Shown here piece by piece: positions 46,076-57,600 of a stretch of DNA of 60,000 nt. Made by a program: the position numbers and the translations under genes. Source of the stretch: Antedon mediterranea. Its lineage: Eukaryota > Echinodermata > Crinoidea > Comatulida > Antedonidae. Every line of letters begins with the position of its first letter. Within the stretch, counting starts at the first letter, position 1. The notes beneath the pieces are model-generated. The model did not search any database. It had not been told where the DNA came from and saw nothing but the letters and a program-made list of their open reading frames with translations. The DNA lies in contig NC_092670.1 of NCBI RefSeq assembly GCF_964355755.1, positions 25,037,795 through 25,097,794 of the forward strand. Direction: 5' to 3'.

Positions 46076-46830
46076 CACTAAGTATTAGTATTACTACTGT
46101 AAGAATAATAATTAGAATAATAAGAAAAAAATTATAATACAGAATTATCTTCTGACAGTAAGGCGCCGGTGGTAATTCACACAATGTTGTGATCTTTTAT
46201 CAAAGATTCCAATGTATCAAAGAATGTAGAAACCAAGAAGTTCTATGACCAATTTCTGGACGAAAAAAAAAAACGTGTGTATGTCGGTTAAATTATTTTT
46301 TTTGGACTAATTTTTGGTGAAAGTTAATAACTATTATGATACTTCAAAATGACCCACTTTTTTTTCGAAATTAAAAAAAAATTAGTCAAAGGGACAATGC
46401 ATCTTTAATTTATGAACATAATATTATGATATTCCGAAATAAAAAGATAAATATTAAGGATATCTTACAAATATATTATATTAAAGCTTATTAAATATTA
46501 TCAAATGTTTCTATTGTTGATGATGCGCGCTAATGAACGGAGTTGGTCATTCTGTATCAAATCATTCAGATAGTAATTAACAACAAATTTATAATGGGAG
46601 ATAGACTACGACATATTTTTCATACATTTTAAATACTGTATATATTCATTTTATTTATTATTGATTCTTTTATTTTTAAACGGATGAACTATCTGAAAAC
46701 GACCTGGCAATACAGTACCCAACCGCAATTTCACACATTTTTCTAATCACCAAAAACGTTAAATTTATTTTTAAATGCTTATATGGCGTTCCATAGAATA
46801 TTCTATTTTGTGTAGTGTGCGGAAATCCCA

Positions 46831-48621
46831 AATCAAAGGTAACATTATTTTCCTCGAATGTTATACCCTAATGTTATAGCTCCATTGTAGTACATAGAAA
46901 TTTGAAATGAATTTGGATAGATCCATGAATTTCTATTACAGTATATGCTATATTAATACTGTACTGTGATAAGGAAATCTCTGTGATAATACGGCAAATA
47001 GCACAAGAAGTTAGGCCCGTCCTAAAGAGTAAAAAGAGTAGAGGGCAGCTTTAGGCTAGCAGACGTCGGCAGGTCTGCTCTGCTCTGCTACTAAGTCATT
47101 ATACGCCAAGGTAGGCTACAAACAGACTAAAGAGGCCTATGCCTAAGAGTTTTTACGTGTTCACATTTTGTGGGGAAAATCCATTAGTTGTCAGATATAG
47201 CCTAAACAAATACAGTATAATCAATTTAAAGATATGTTGTCCCCTAAAAACATGAACAAATTAAGATTAATAAAATCAGACTTACTTAGGCCTATAATAA
47301 ATAGGGCCTAACTCAGTCGAGACGCAGAGTGCTCAAATGACCGTTAAATCGCTAATTTTCCCCTGCGCATGCGCCATTTTTATACCAGGAAGTAGAAATT
47401 GTTTACACTTAGCGACGAACCGCGATGAATTTTTGCATGGAAGAGCCTTCAGAAATCCAGTAAAATTTCACCAATCAGGAACCTAATTCACTTGCCAAAT
47501 ATGGTAAAGGCTTACCAAATATAGAAAGAATCTTCCCGCCGACTTTTTTTCGTATAAAATGACTGACATTTAAATCGGCGTCCATTTTTCGAAATCGTAG
47601 CTGTCGAGGGCTCACGTGAGGTAAGTTTTGATTCTGGTTTGTTTTGGTTTGAAACAAACCAGCCGATTTTTTCTTCAAAAGCCAAAATTAATAACATTCT
47701 AGTATGTGTTCAATACACATATAATACATATTCTGAGAAAGATTTGGCTCTGTTCATTCATGAGAACTATTAAAATTTAGTGCAAGTTGAGCAGTCACTT
47801 TTTTCGGGCCGCCGCCATCTTTGTATGTATTCCTTAGCTATATCGTAGATAGCGCCTGTGCTTTAACAGATCAATCTTTACCAATCACGGGGCTTTGGTT
47901 TGACATATTAGGTTTTGATCGACTATTTATTGATTATCACGCAATTATAATGTTATTTGAAGTTATATTTTGGGGAAATTTGTAATTATAAACTGAATAA
48001 AATACATTGAGATTTCGGTCTGTATATAGAAATAGGGCCGGCCTACTGTAACTAGTAGTAGGGCGGATCAACTGTCCACTAGGGCTAGCTAGGCCGATCT
48101 GTTTAGAAGTTTCCTATATAGTTATTTCGTACGGATTGAACTATTAGTAATTACCCTATGCTATTGGAACTAAATTTGTAATTTTTTTTATTATATGCAC
48201 CTAGGCCTAGTCCCAGCTGTAGAGCATACTATCTAGGCCTAGCAGCTAGTCAGAGAAGAGCCAGTCAGCCGGCTCCTGCCCAGGCTATTATGCTGATGCT
48301 AGGCCAGCTGGAGTGTTCAACACTCGTCCAGAAATCGATGGTACCAAGCTCACCAGATGTACTAAAATAAACCTATAAAGGAAGTATACAATGATACTGT
48401 AATATTTTCTTTTTATTTTATTTTGCAGGTGTTTGGATGCCAGCGTTTGATCACCTCAATTAGTCAGCATACCGTATCAAGCCAGAATGTCTGCTTACTG
48501 TTGTGAACCAACTTTCATGTGCATTTACTATGCCAATTTATATCAAGTTTAATATGTGTGCTATGTAAATAAGTTATAGAACTATATGATATATATGATT
48601 TTATTTAATAATATTATAATA
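46831..48621. promoter_or_regulatory. Promoter-like region, possible first exon of an unidentified transcript
   Basis: Contains GCGCATGCGCCATTTT at 47367-47382 (an NRF1-type palindrome joined to a YY1-type GCCATTTT), GCCGCCATCTTTG near 47812 and CACGTG at 47612-47617. CACGTGAG is followed at once by GTAAGTTTTG, a good plus-strand splice donor, and TTTGCAG before 48429 could be an acceptor. No coding frame follows, so a noncoding or untranslated exon is the most I can propose. Confidence 0.35.
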
Positions 48622-49398
48622 CAGTCGACTCCGCCTAAGTCGAATCTAATGGGACCGGTATAAAAATTCGAGTTACGCGAACTTCGACTTACAGATTTGC
48701 CAAAAAAATGCTAGGCCTAGGCCTAGGTTCACTCACTAGCCGCGCTATGGCTAGGCCTAGTGGACCCTGCCCTGTCGCGCGGCCCCCGCAATGAGCCTTC
48801 TTGAATTGAGTTTGCTTAGCTAGCTAGCTAGGCCTAATAAATGCTAAAGCCTCTTTATCGGCAATGATAAACTGTATTTTCTTTTATGGTTTAAGCCCAA
48901 AACAATACAAAAACGTATAATAAATACATTTCGTTTCTTATTCGAAATCAGTATCCATTGTTTATTGCCATCTGTCTAGCACAAAATAGGTACCCACAAA
49001 ACGCCGCTCAAGTTCTCAACGCTTAAACAACTCATACACTATACACTAGCGCGAGTTGTAGGACGCCGCCTATACTATACAACCTGCTTGAGAGAACCGA
49101 TATGGTCCCACATTCTCCCCTCTGTTGTTTGTTTATCGAATTACGTACGTTTCATCGGCTTTTTTAGCGCGTTGTTGCAGCGTAATTTGTGACTTCGACT
49201 TATACGATATAAATCACTAAAGAATGTGTGTATTCGGACCGCAAAAAGACGTCGACTTAGACGAATTTCGACTTAGAAAAATTCGACTTACAAATAAAAA
49301 TTACACAGTAATGTATAGGAAAGAATTGGGACTTTCCAAAAAATTCGACTTTCGCGATTTTTCGACTTACGCGAATTCGACTTAGGCGGAGTCGACTG
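48622..49398. mobile_element. 777-bp Tigger/pogo-like MITE with TA target duplication
   Basis: The left end CAGTCGACTCCGCCTAAGTC is mirrored by GACTTAGGCGGAGTCGACTG. TA flanks both sides (48620-48621, 49399-49400). The inner part repeats 'TTCGACTTA' in both directions near the ends. No transposase frame. CAGTCGA ends with TA targets are usual for pogo/Tigger members of Tc1/mariner. Confidence 0.8.
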
Positions 49399-49400
49399 TA

Positions 49401-50239
49401 ATTAGATTTGTTTGTCTTAGAATAGTATAAAAATAGTATTTTTACATGCAGTATAATTTTGAAAGTATTTATGCCAATACTTTGCCATAAAAAAATAAAA
49501 ACATCTCGTTACATTCTGCATTGTCTAGGATTAATTTCAATAATAATAATATAGGTGCTATTTAAAAACAAAAATTTAAGAAATTTCAGCAGGTGGCTGG
49601 TTTCTGTTTTGTTTTTATATTCAATTTCCATTTTATTGGAAATTACTTAATCCAAACTAATATAAATAAGTTTATAAACCAGTATTTGTTCCAGTTATAT
49701 TGCCGTATAGCTTTCATCATGGTAGTGTAAATATTGTATAGTGCATAATAATTACAGTATATATATTTATTTATTTTATCAGCATTTAACTTCTATCTAG
49801 TCTTTTTAAATGTTATCGTATTTATGTTTAAATTTGTGCTGCATAATTGTATTAGGTTACATGTTTCTCAGTTCTCCAAAATATACCAAAGAGATTCATT
49901 CAGTTAAAATTACACTTTTAATGTTTTATAACTCTACCAGAATCATTTTTGTATATTTTAGGATAGTTTGTTAATGATAATTTTTATCATACAACAGTTA
50001 TGAGTTGAAATAAAATAAAGTATAAATTTAAAAAATTCTTCTTTGTGTTTTATTTTTATTATGTAGTTTTTGAAGAATTTGTGGTGTGATGATTGCAGTG
50101 ATGGATTGTGCATTGTAAATTAATATTTATTAATTAATAACAATAATAAATGGAATTTAAAATTAAATCACATAAATACTGTAATGCAGTCGGACCTTGA
50201 CAGTTTTTATTAAAAGCAGTCTGGTTCCCCTACGACTAA
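49401..50239. other. AT-rich spacer, nothing recognised
   Basis: GAAATAAAATAAAGTATAAA at 50007-50026 could serve as a polyadenylation region for a transcript from 47.6 kb, but nothing supports it further. Confidence 0.3.
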
Positions 50240-50780
50240 TGCCATGACGTCATTTTAAGCCGTCTGGTGCTGTAAGGCTATTGCCATTACGTCATTTCTC
50301 TCGTCGGAAAATGGCTGCTATTTCAGAATTCATTCGCTTCACTCAAACGAATCCAGCCGTTTTTTTCTTCAAGAGAGTTTAACGATTTCCTTTGGTAGAA
50401 ATGTTTGGAATATATATTTACGTCATATACCTAAAATCCGTGACTGTTCATACGATTTTCAGTGAGTTATTAAATTTTTTTCGACTAAAGTTACTCATCA
50501 CTACGCCAGTCGCCGCTAGCCTACGCTAAGGTCGCCACAAACTTTCACTTGGCTAGGCTAAATATGATCGAATTTTTGAATTCTATACAGGTAAAATCCC
50601 TTAAATATTATTTATAAATACAAAATACCCTGTAAATCGTTAATAAAATCTCATAATTTTACACGGAAATTCAGAACTTTTTTCTCTCGATCGCCGGTAG
50701 CAATGGCGGCGATTCAAATTTCGAGATTGTGATAATTTCGAGGTCACGCAACTCTGCGTCTCGACTGAACTAGCTAGGCC
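50240..50780 (+). promoter_or_regulatory. Candidate promoter and 5' untranslated exon of the DED/DED/DD gene
   Basis: ATGACGTCAT at about 50243 and ATTACGTCAT at about 50290 are CRE-like sites, and a third ACGTCAT is near 50422. A short peptide frame (ATGGCTGCTATTTCAG at 50310) ends after 24 codons. GAATTCTATACAG then GTAAAAT at about 50590 gives a splice donor that could join to the acceptor at 51786. AATGGCGGC at about 50702 is YY1-like. Position and motifs only. Confidence 0.35.
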
Positions 50781-51786
50781 GAGGCTATTTTGCAGTTCTA
50801 ATGAACTTATTTAAAGCTCAGGTACAGGCATGAATTTTAAGTATAATATCTTGTTAATTGTACATAAATCAAATATTTGTAACAGAAATCATGACAAAAA
50901 AACATGAATTTTCCTTTAATATGGTCAAATACTAAATTTGGCAAAATTCTGTCATAAATAAAAACCAGGAAGACGTTTTTTCAGTAGTTAGGTAGTTTAA
51001 CCTAATGTAATAACATGTCTGGTGACTCCCTAGAAGGTGAAAAAAGATGGTGGATATATGGTGGATAATTTTTGCTATATCATGAAAATAAAAATCTGAA
51101 GTTGAATAAAAATACCAGCAATATAAAATTTAAGTTATATTAATTACCTATATTTAGTCATCTGATAACATTTTTTACCACACCGTTTATTTTTCATAGC
51201 TTTTTAAAATGCCTCTCTATTTACAAAATTTGTGTACAAAAGAATAAAGATTTTACTGTGTAATTTGAACTATCCCCTCACTGATAAGAAAGTGCTTATT
51301 TTCAACAAGCTTGTGTAACACAAATAAAATTCCAAAAATTATGAAACATAGGGGAAGCTATAGATCGATAATTATTGAAATGTATGATCAATAGAATTTT
51401 TTTGCCCGCACCTTTAATTCTGTAAAAAAAAATTATTTCACTTATAAAAACACAAAAGAAACGGATTTATTTTAATTTATTAATTGATTTAAAAGACAAT
51501 TTCAATATTTTTTGCTTTAAATTATACATTTTTTTTATCCAGTTTTTGGTCAAAGTGAATAACTATCTATTATGTGACATTAAAATGGCATATTCAATTT
51601 TAAAAAGTTTAGACAAATGAAAATCTTATGTATTTATAATTGAATTAATGCTTGTTTAGATTATTTTGTTCATTTCAATGCCTTTTTCTGTTTTATTTCA
51701 CTGTTGCATTGTTAATTTTTGGTTTATGAAATATTGAAAAATTACAAAAAGATTAGATAAACAATTTCTTTTTTTTGCTTGTTTAG
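50781..51786. other. Probable 5' intron of the DED/DED/DD gene
   Basis: Ends in a good acceptor (TTTTTTGCTTGTTTAG at 51771-51786). A family R repeat copy lies at 51420-51640. No coding exon seen. Confidence 0.4.
51420..51640 (+). repeat. Dispersed repeat family R, copy
   Basis: TTTCACTTATAAAAA, TTTTTTGCTTTAAATTA, TTTTTGGTCAAAGTGAATAA and GACATTAAAATGGCATATTC occur in the same order, inverted, at 56890-57205. Probably a MITE. Confidence 0.6.
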
Positions 51787-51799
51787 ATTTAACAGAATC

Positions 51800-53334
51800 A
51801 TGGAAGATGAAGTACTGCGGAAGCTCCTGACAGAAGTAGCCGAAATATTTTATGGAGAAAAATTAAAATCACTACAGTTTCTCTTATCGGATTTACTTAA
51901 ACCTAGTACCTACACCAATGCTCTGCATATATTTGAAGATTTACTGCTACAGCGGCATATAACACATGACAACCTGTATCTTCTTTATGACATTATCAAA
52001 ATAACTGGTTACTTCGTACTTCAGGACACCTTAAACAAATCAGTACAAAATTTCCCTGACTTGACACGTTGGCAACCTACAAGTAAAATTTCAACATATC
52101 GAATAATGCTATTTAAGGTTGCAAATAAACTTTACACTGATGATGTTGCGAGAATTAAATTCATGTACACTGTTCGCCAAGATATAAGTGATGTCTGGGG
52201 TCTGATAATGTTTTTGGAAAAAGAGTGCAAAATTGAAAACAATAGTGATAAATTACTTAAACTAAAAGAGAGTGTTAACCCAAAGGCTGGTAAAGAAATT
52301 GAAGTATATTGTAAGTATTGGAGTTGTCTTGTTGATTAACAGGTTCTGGTTTAAAATCCTGTCCAATGTCACCATTTTTTTTCTCATGACAAAAAAATAT
52401 ATTCTCCTAAAAAGGATTTATAATAAATTGTACTTTATGTATTTTGTGTACATGTTTGTCCTTTGAACTTTCATAGGATAGTGAATTATTTGCTTATGGT
52501 TAAAATATTTAAAAACAAAATTATGTTGATTGCGGTTTATATTTATATTAAACAATATTTGCATAGCGTAAAAAATGTTTTTGTCTTTGCTTAGGTTCAA
52601 ACCGTTTTACGACCAGTGTTGATTTTACTGATGGGAGGGGTGATGTCCAATGTAAGCTCTATCAGTTAATGTTCACTTAAAATTGTTTATTTGTTTGAGT
52701 TAATATAATTAACTACCTAATTGTTTAGATCACCTCAAATTTAGATAATAGTTACTGTATTGTGATTTATATTTGTAGGTGTAACGCATCAGGACCATGT
52801 GACACAAGGTAAGACATGAAAATAAACAAATTTACATAATTCCAATTATTTGTTTCACACACCCTACATATGATACAAAATTATCATAATGTGGAGATTC
52901 CGGTAAAAGTGCTTGATTACCCCTCTCTTAGTTTTACAATGTTACAATTTTACTTTATTGTGTCATGCTTGAAAATGAAATAAAATAAATATCAACTAAT
53001 TTTACAATATCAAGTTACAATATCTGAATTAATGTAGAATAAATACGGATTTTTTTTTTTAGAATTAACTTCACCAGAACTGATGGATTTAGCAAGAGAC
53101 CTGGGAGCTGAATGGGAACAACTGGCAATAATTCTGGGATTGAAAAAGGCGGATCTTGATCACTTGAAAGAGGATAACCGTGGTAGCGTAGTACAAGCGA
53201 TTTTCAGTATGTTGGATGCGTGGTACAAGAAGACACCGGGTGATGATAGGTTGAGACGAGCAAAACTTGTGCAAGCTCTTAAGGATACGGATAGAACAGA
53301 TTTAGCTGAAAAAGTTGAATCAAAAGTTATGTAA
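51800..53334 (+). CDS. Death-fold adaptor: two death effector domains plus a death domain (289 aa, 4 exons)
   Basis: Exons 51800-52310, 52595-52651, 52779-52808, 53063-53334; all introns are GT-AG in phase 1. DED1 is residues ~2-75 (VLRKLLTEVAEIFY, LKSLQFLLSDLL, ALHIFEDLLLQRHI, LYLLYDIIKITG). DED2 is ~97-160 (YRIMLFKVANKLYTDDVARI, DVWGLIMFLEKECKI). Two small exons code for a polar linker. The death domain is ~200-289 (LMDLARDLGAEWEQLAIILG, RGSVVQAIFSMLDAWYKK, LVQALKDTDRTDLAEKVE). FADD has one DED plus a DD, while caspase-8 and FLIP have two DEDs with a caspase-type domain, so this is an unusual mix. It probably links a DD receptor to DED caspases. Start: ATG at 51800 with A at -3 and G at +4. 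Confidence 0.85.
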
Positions 53335-54638
53335 TTACTAGATCTGCACATAGATACACATCAGCAACAACAGGTTCTCATATGTAATTTTTTGTTCATA
53401 TTAACAAGCTGAAAATGTGTATATTTACAGTTATTTTATAGAATTATATGTTATCGAACGATCAATGTATATTGATTGAAACTTCAAGAACTATATATTC
53501 GTGGTGTGCCACAAACTTTATATCTTGTTTGAAGGTTTGCATGGCGAAATGAAATGTTGATATAAATTTTGTGGTACACCACGGTTATTACTTCTGAAAA
53601 GAACTGTTTTTTTACTTTTCGATCGTCGACAGGAGTGAGAATGCAGAAAGTCCAGGAAACTTAGAATACAAATAGAAAAGGGTGGGACTGGTGTGAAAGC
53701 CAAAAACAATAGCAAGTTCACACTGTGGGAAGGATTGAAGTGAAGAGCATTGCTCCAAGAACAATATATTAGTGTATTACATCTTTCTGTAAGTTTTGGT
53801 AAAAACTAAAATATGACTCTTTTGACATAATCCATATTTTATATAAGTTAGTATATACTGTAATTTTAAATTTCACAGAATATGTGAAAATGAGAGAACA
53901 CAGTAATATTAATAGTGAAAACATGTTTTTGTTTAGCCCATATTATGCATCATTGCCAGTGATATACTGTAAATTAATTAATTAAAATAATTGTCTGGGC
54001 AAGCTTAGAACAGCCAAGAAACATTTTATAAACATAAGATTCCAAATTGGGTAGAGAAATTTATTTAGTTTTATTTCGATTTTATTCAGACCAATCCAAT
54101 AATTGTACACTTTAATCATCAATCATTTTAATATTCCATTTTTGTAAATTTAAGTAGATTTTAAGATGACCAGGATTTAGCACTTTGAATAGGTAATAAA
54201 TTATATAGTACTACGGCCCAGCTAGCCAAACGCAGAGGAGTGTCTTTTTAAATAAAAATGTATGTGCCACAATGTTCTGGTCATCACAAATAATTATGTA
54301 ATAAACACAATAAATTGACTTTATTTCATCTGTTTATACTTACTGATGTTTCTCCAATCTCATACATTGAAAAAAGGGACAGTTTCAATAGAAATCAGTT
54401 TATAAACTTTATTATTGTGCAGTATTTAGATGGAAAATATAAGGGGAAAGGGAATTACTGTACAATCTACCTCCTCAAAACATTGTTATGTCGATGTTAG
54501 CGTACCATACCAGCCAGCATCTTAACGTTGGGGTCGTGTTCATTTTTCGGCGATCGGCTTTTTGTTAGATGTGGGGCCTGCAATAATATTTTTAAAGTTA
54601 AAATATCTGGCCTACCGCCACAAACTTGATATTTCAAG
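53335..54638 (+). other. 3' end of the adaptor gene and spacer to WBP11
   Basis: Contains a strong hairpin at 53501-53582. Possible AATAAA signals are at about 54248 and 54309. From about 54500 the sequence is likely the WBP11 5' leader. No further gene. Confidence 0.45.
53501..53582 (+). ncRNA. 82-nt hairpin in the 3' untranslated region of the adaptor gene
   Basis: Arms of 24 nt: GTGGTGTGCCACAAACTTTA (53501 on) pairs with the reverse complement ending GTGGTACACCAC at 53582, with two non-Watson-Crick positions and a 34-nt loop. Could be a microRNA-like precursor, an RNA regulatory hairpin or a tiny MITE. Confidence 0.5.
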
Positions 54639-57600
54639 ATGGGTAGGCGGTCTATAAATACCACTAAAAGTGGTAAATTTATGAATCCAACTGATCAGGC
54701 TCGTAAGTATATCAATATTGAATATCTGCAGTTTAGATCTTGCTAAATAAGGCTTAAGCTAGGAGGCCGGAGGAGAGAGGAGAGGATTTGGACGGCACTA
54801 CTGCTTGCAGTTTGTTCCGCGTGTACTCGGCAAGCTATAGGCCCCTAGCTGGATTTGAGAATGCACGTGGCCTAAGAAAAAGTCAAGATGCTAATAAATC
54901 ATTAAAACGTCATTACTGTAGCCTAGCTAATATATATAACCTATTAGGCCCTAATGTTATTTAATTATCAGTATCATGTATAATTTTGATTTCTACATAG
55001 TAGTACATGTCATGATTTATTTTGTAATAAATTCAACATCAATAATATTGTTTACTACTAGGATATTGTATATTGAATATCATTAAATATTTTTATATTG
55101 GCCTTCCTAAATATTTTTTGAAAATAAAAATGAAAGTAATATAGGCCTAGGCCTCTCTCTAGGCTTATTAGTTACGGTAGGGAAGCAATACATTTTAAAT
55201 ATTGATATGATAAAGTTTGAATAATATATTTCAGGTAAAGAAGCAAGAAAAAGAGAACTAAAGAAGGTATTGTTTTCTATTATTAACTTCAGATAATAAT
55301 CCATTTGTTATTGAGCATTTTACTAGTCAGTCAAAGCTGGCAAGAATGCTTCCCGCTAACTTCTTAAAAATCACAGATTTCAAAACTTCCATCATTCAAT
55401 GTAGAGGGTAACGGGACGATTCGACCCTGAGACGATTCGGCCCACTCAAATTTATTGACTTCGACAAAAATTTATTAATGTTTAAATAATGTATGTTTTT
55501 TTTTCTTTAGACTTATTCATTTATATATTAGCAAACAAAACACCAAATTCCCCAGAAAAAACTTGACTAAGCTTACACAAAGCGATACCGTTTGTAAACA
55601 CGACGGTATCAGAAGAATTATTTACATTTAAATACATAATTGTTTTAGTTCAAACACTTTTGAAAGCTTGATAACTGTATAACATTATAATTAACAATCA
55701 TTGGTTTTGTCTAAATGTGGGACGATTCGGCCCGCAAAGTGGGACGTTTTTTTGGGCCGAAACGTCCCACTAAAAGTGGGCTGAATAGTTCCGGGCCGAA
55801 TCGTCCTGGAACCATGTAGAGGGCTTGAAATGTTATGTTTTTTAACAAAGTTTGCAAGATTTAAAATGCCATATTGTTCAATTTACAGAACAAAAAGCAG
55901 AGAATGATGGTTCGTGCTCATGTGTTAAAAATGAAAGATCCTATTCAGATAATACAAGACATGGAAGAGCTAGATGAACTTGGTAGGTTATTGCAACATT
56001 CTTACAATGTGCAATTTTTTACAATCAGTGAGTAAATGATTGTGCGTTACCTTTCCTATCTCGGAGGAAATGAAGAAATTGGCACTACAAGAATCAACAA
56101 TATCTTGTTTACTAAGTTGAACCATGTAATATACTGTATAATACCTCTTCACACAATCGGTCATACTAATTAATGCCCCATACAGTTTTATGATATAATT
56201 AATGATATTAAGTACATATTTTTATTTCCAGAAGCAAGTTAAAATTAGTTAAATATTGTTAGACTTTTCATTCTAAAACGCGTCAATCATCAGCTTGAAC
56301 ACCACAAAACATCACCATCATTAAAATGTATAAAACATACAATTAAATATTAAAATTAACATTAAATATAATGTTAGGATGTTCATCATAAAGCCCTACC
56401 GAAGATTAGTATGACCCCGCATAATTGGTGGTTTTTATACTTTTTTATTTCTAGAACTAAATCCTGAAACATGTAGTCACCTTGGAGAGAAAGTTATCAA
56501 AGACAAACGTAAAAAGCTAAAGGAGACTTTAGACAGAGTGTTAAAGCTTTATGTAAGTGTGTCATACATTACAATTCTACTTTATACAGGTACCCTATGA
56601 CAATAGCCAAAGGGGACATTACTATAATTATTATTAAGATGGCCAGAGAAAAGGTTTTTTGTGTTGGCATCAAGAAACAATTAGATGTAACTGCTTCTAA
56701 ACCCACCACAATTTTGTGAACATGCTGTAAAATTAATGTAATCATTGCTTTTTTATTTTCTCTTATATTAGCAAAAGGAAGATCCAGATCGCTATGCCGA
56801 CTATAAACGAGCCGAAATGGATTACGACAAGAAACGACAACAGCATGCCAAGTACTATGGTAACGCTTCTTTTAAACTTTGTTTTATAACTTATATAAAA
56901 TTTTTTATTTTTTTTTGGTTTTTGAATATGCCATTTTAATGTCACTTGAATAGTTATTCACTTTGACCACTGGATCGGAAAAAAAATTATTTACCCGAAA
57001 AAAATGAAATTTGAAGCAAAAAATGCTTAAATTGTCAGGTTTTTGGTTAAAATTAACCGTTTTATTGTCTTTTTATAAGTGAAATATTTTTTTTTTTACA
57101 GAAATGAATTAAACTTTATTAAAACTGCAAAATGGCCTATTTAAAGTCTTATTTAATAATCTTCATTTTTCATGTTTTGGGGGGACAATACATCTTTAAT
57201 ACAAGTGAAGACCTCATTTACATTTTTGTATTTTTTTAAGGTTAAATGTTTTTTTTTTTTATGTTTTATTGTAGCCTAGACCTATATATAAGTTTATTCA
57301 ATTCAATAACATAATATGAAATAGCCTAGTTTACCCACAATGTAATAAGGCCAATTTTGACCTTTTAAATTTCTTTTTTATTAGAGTCAATTCGTGAAAC
57401 ACAGCAAGTTGATGTTGATTCCATTCCACTACCAGACATAGCAGCTAGTAAGACATTTTAATTTTTATAAAGTAGCCAATTTGTAACTTTTTTTAAATCA
57501 TTTTTTTTATCTTGTAAAATGTCTATGTTATTATAGTATGTATTCTTAATATTTGTAATTTTTGTGTTGGAGAGACACACCTTACCGGTGACAAAAGCGT

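Larger units (their letters stand above)
31933..46830. repeat. Segmental duplication, copy 2
   Basis: Direct-orientation partner of 8899-19332. Aligned blocks are 31933-33645 plus 34593-35190 (against 8899-11160) and 44056-44290 plus 46150-46830 (against 17743-19332). The rest is later insertion or replacement. Confidence 0.85.
44258..46830 (-). promoter_or_regulatory. Upstream region of sulfotransferase copy 2, rebuilt by repeats
   Basis: The outer part (46150-46830) matches the upstream region of copy 1. About 1.85 kb between 44290 and 46150 has no counterpart there and holds three kinds of short repeat arrays, listed separately. Promoter function is inferred from position only. Confidence 0.35.

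Noticed and set aside
50310-50384. Short frame starting MAAISEFIRF as the true start of the adaptor protein
   Set aside because: It stops after 24 codons and cannot join the next exon in frame; it may be an upstream ORF in a leader.
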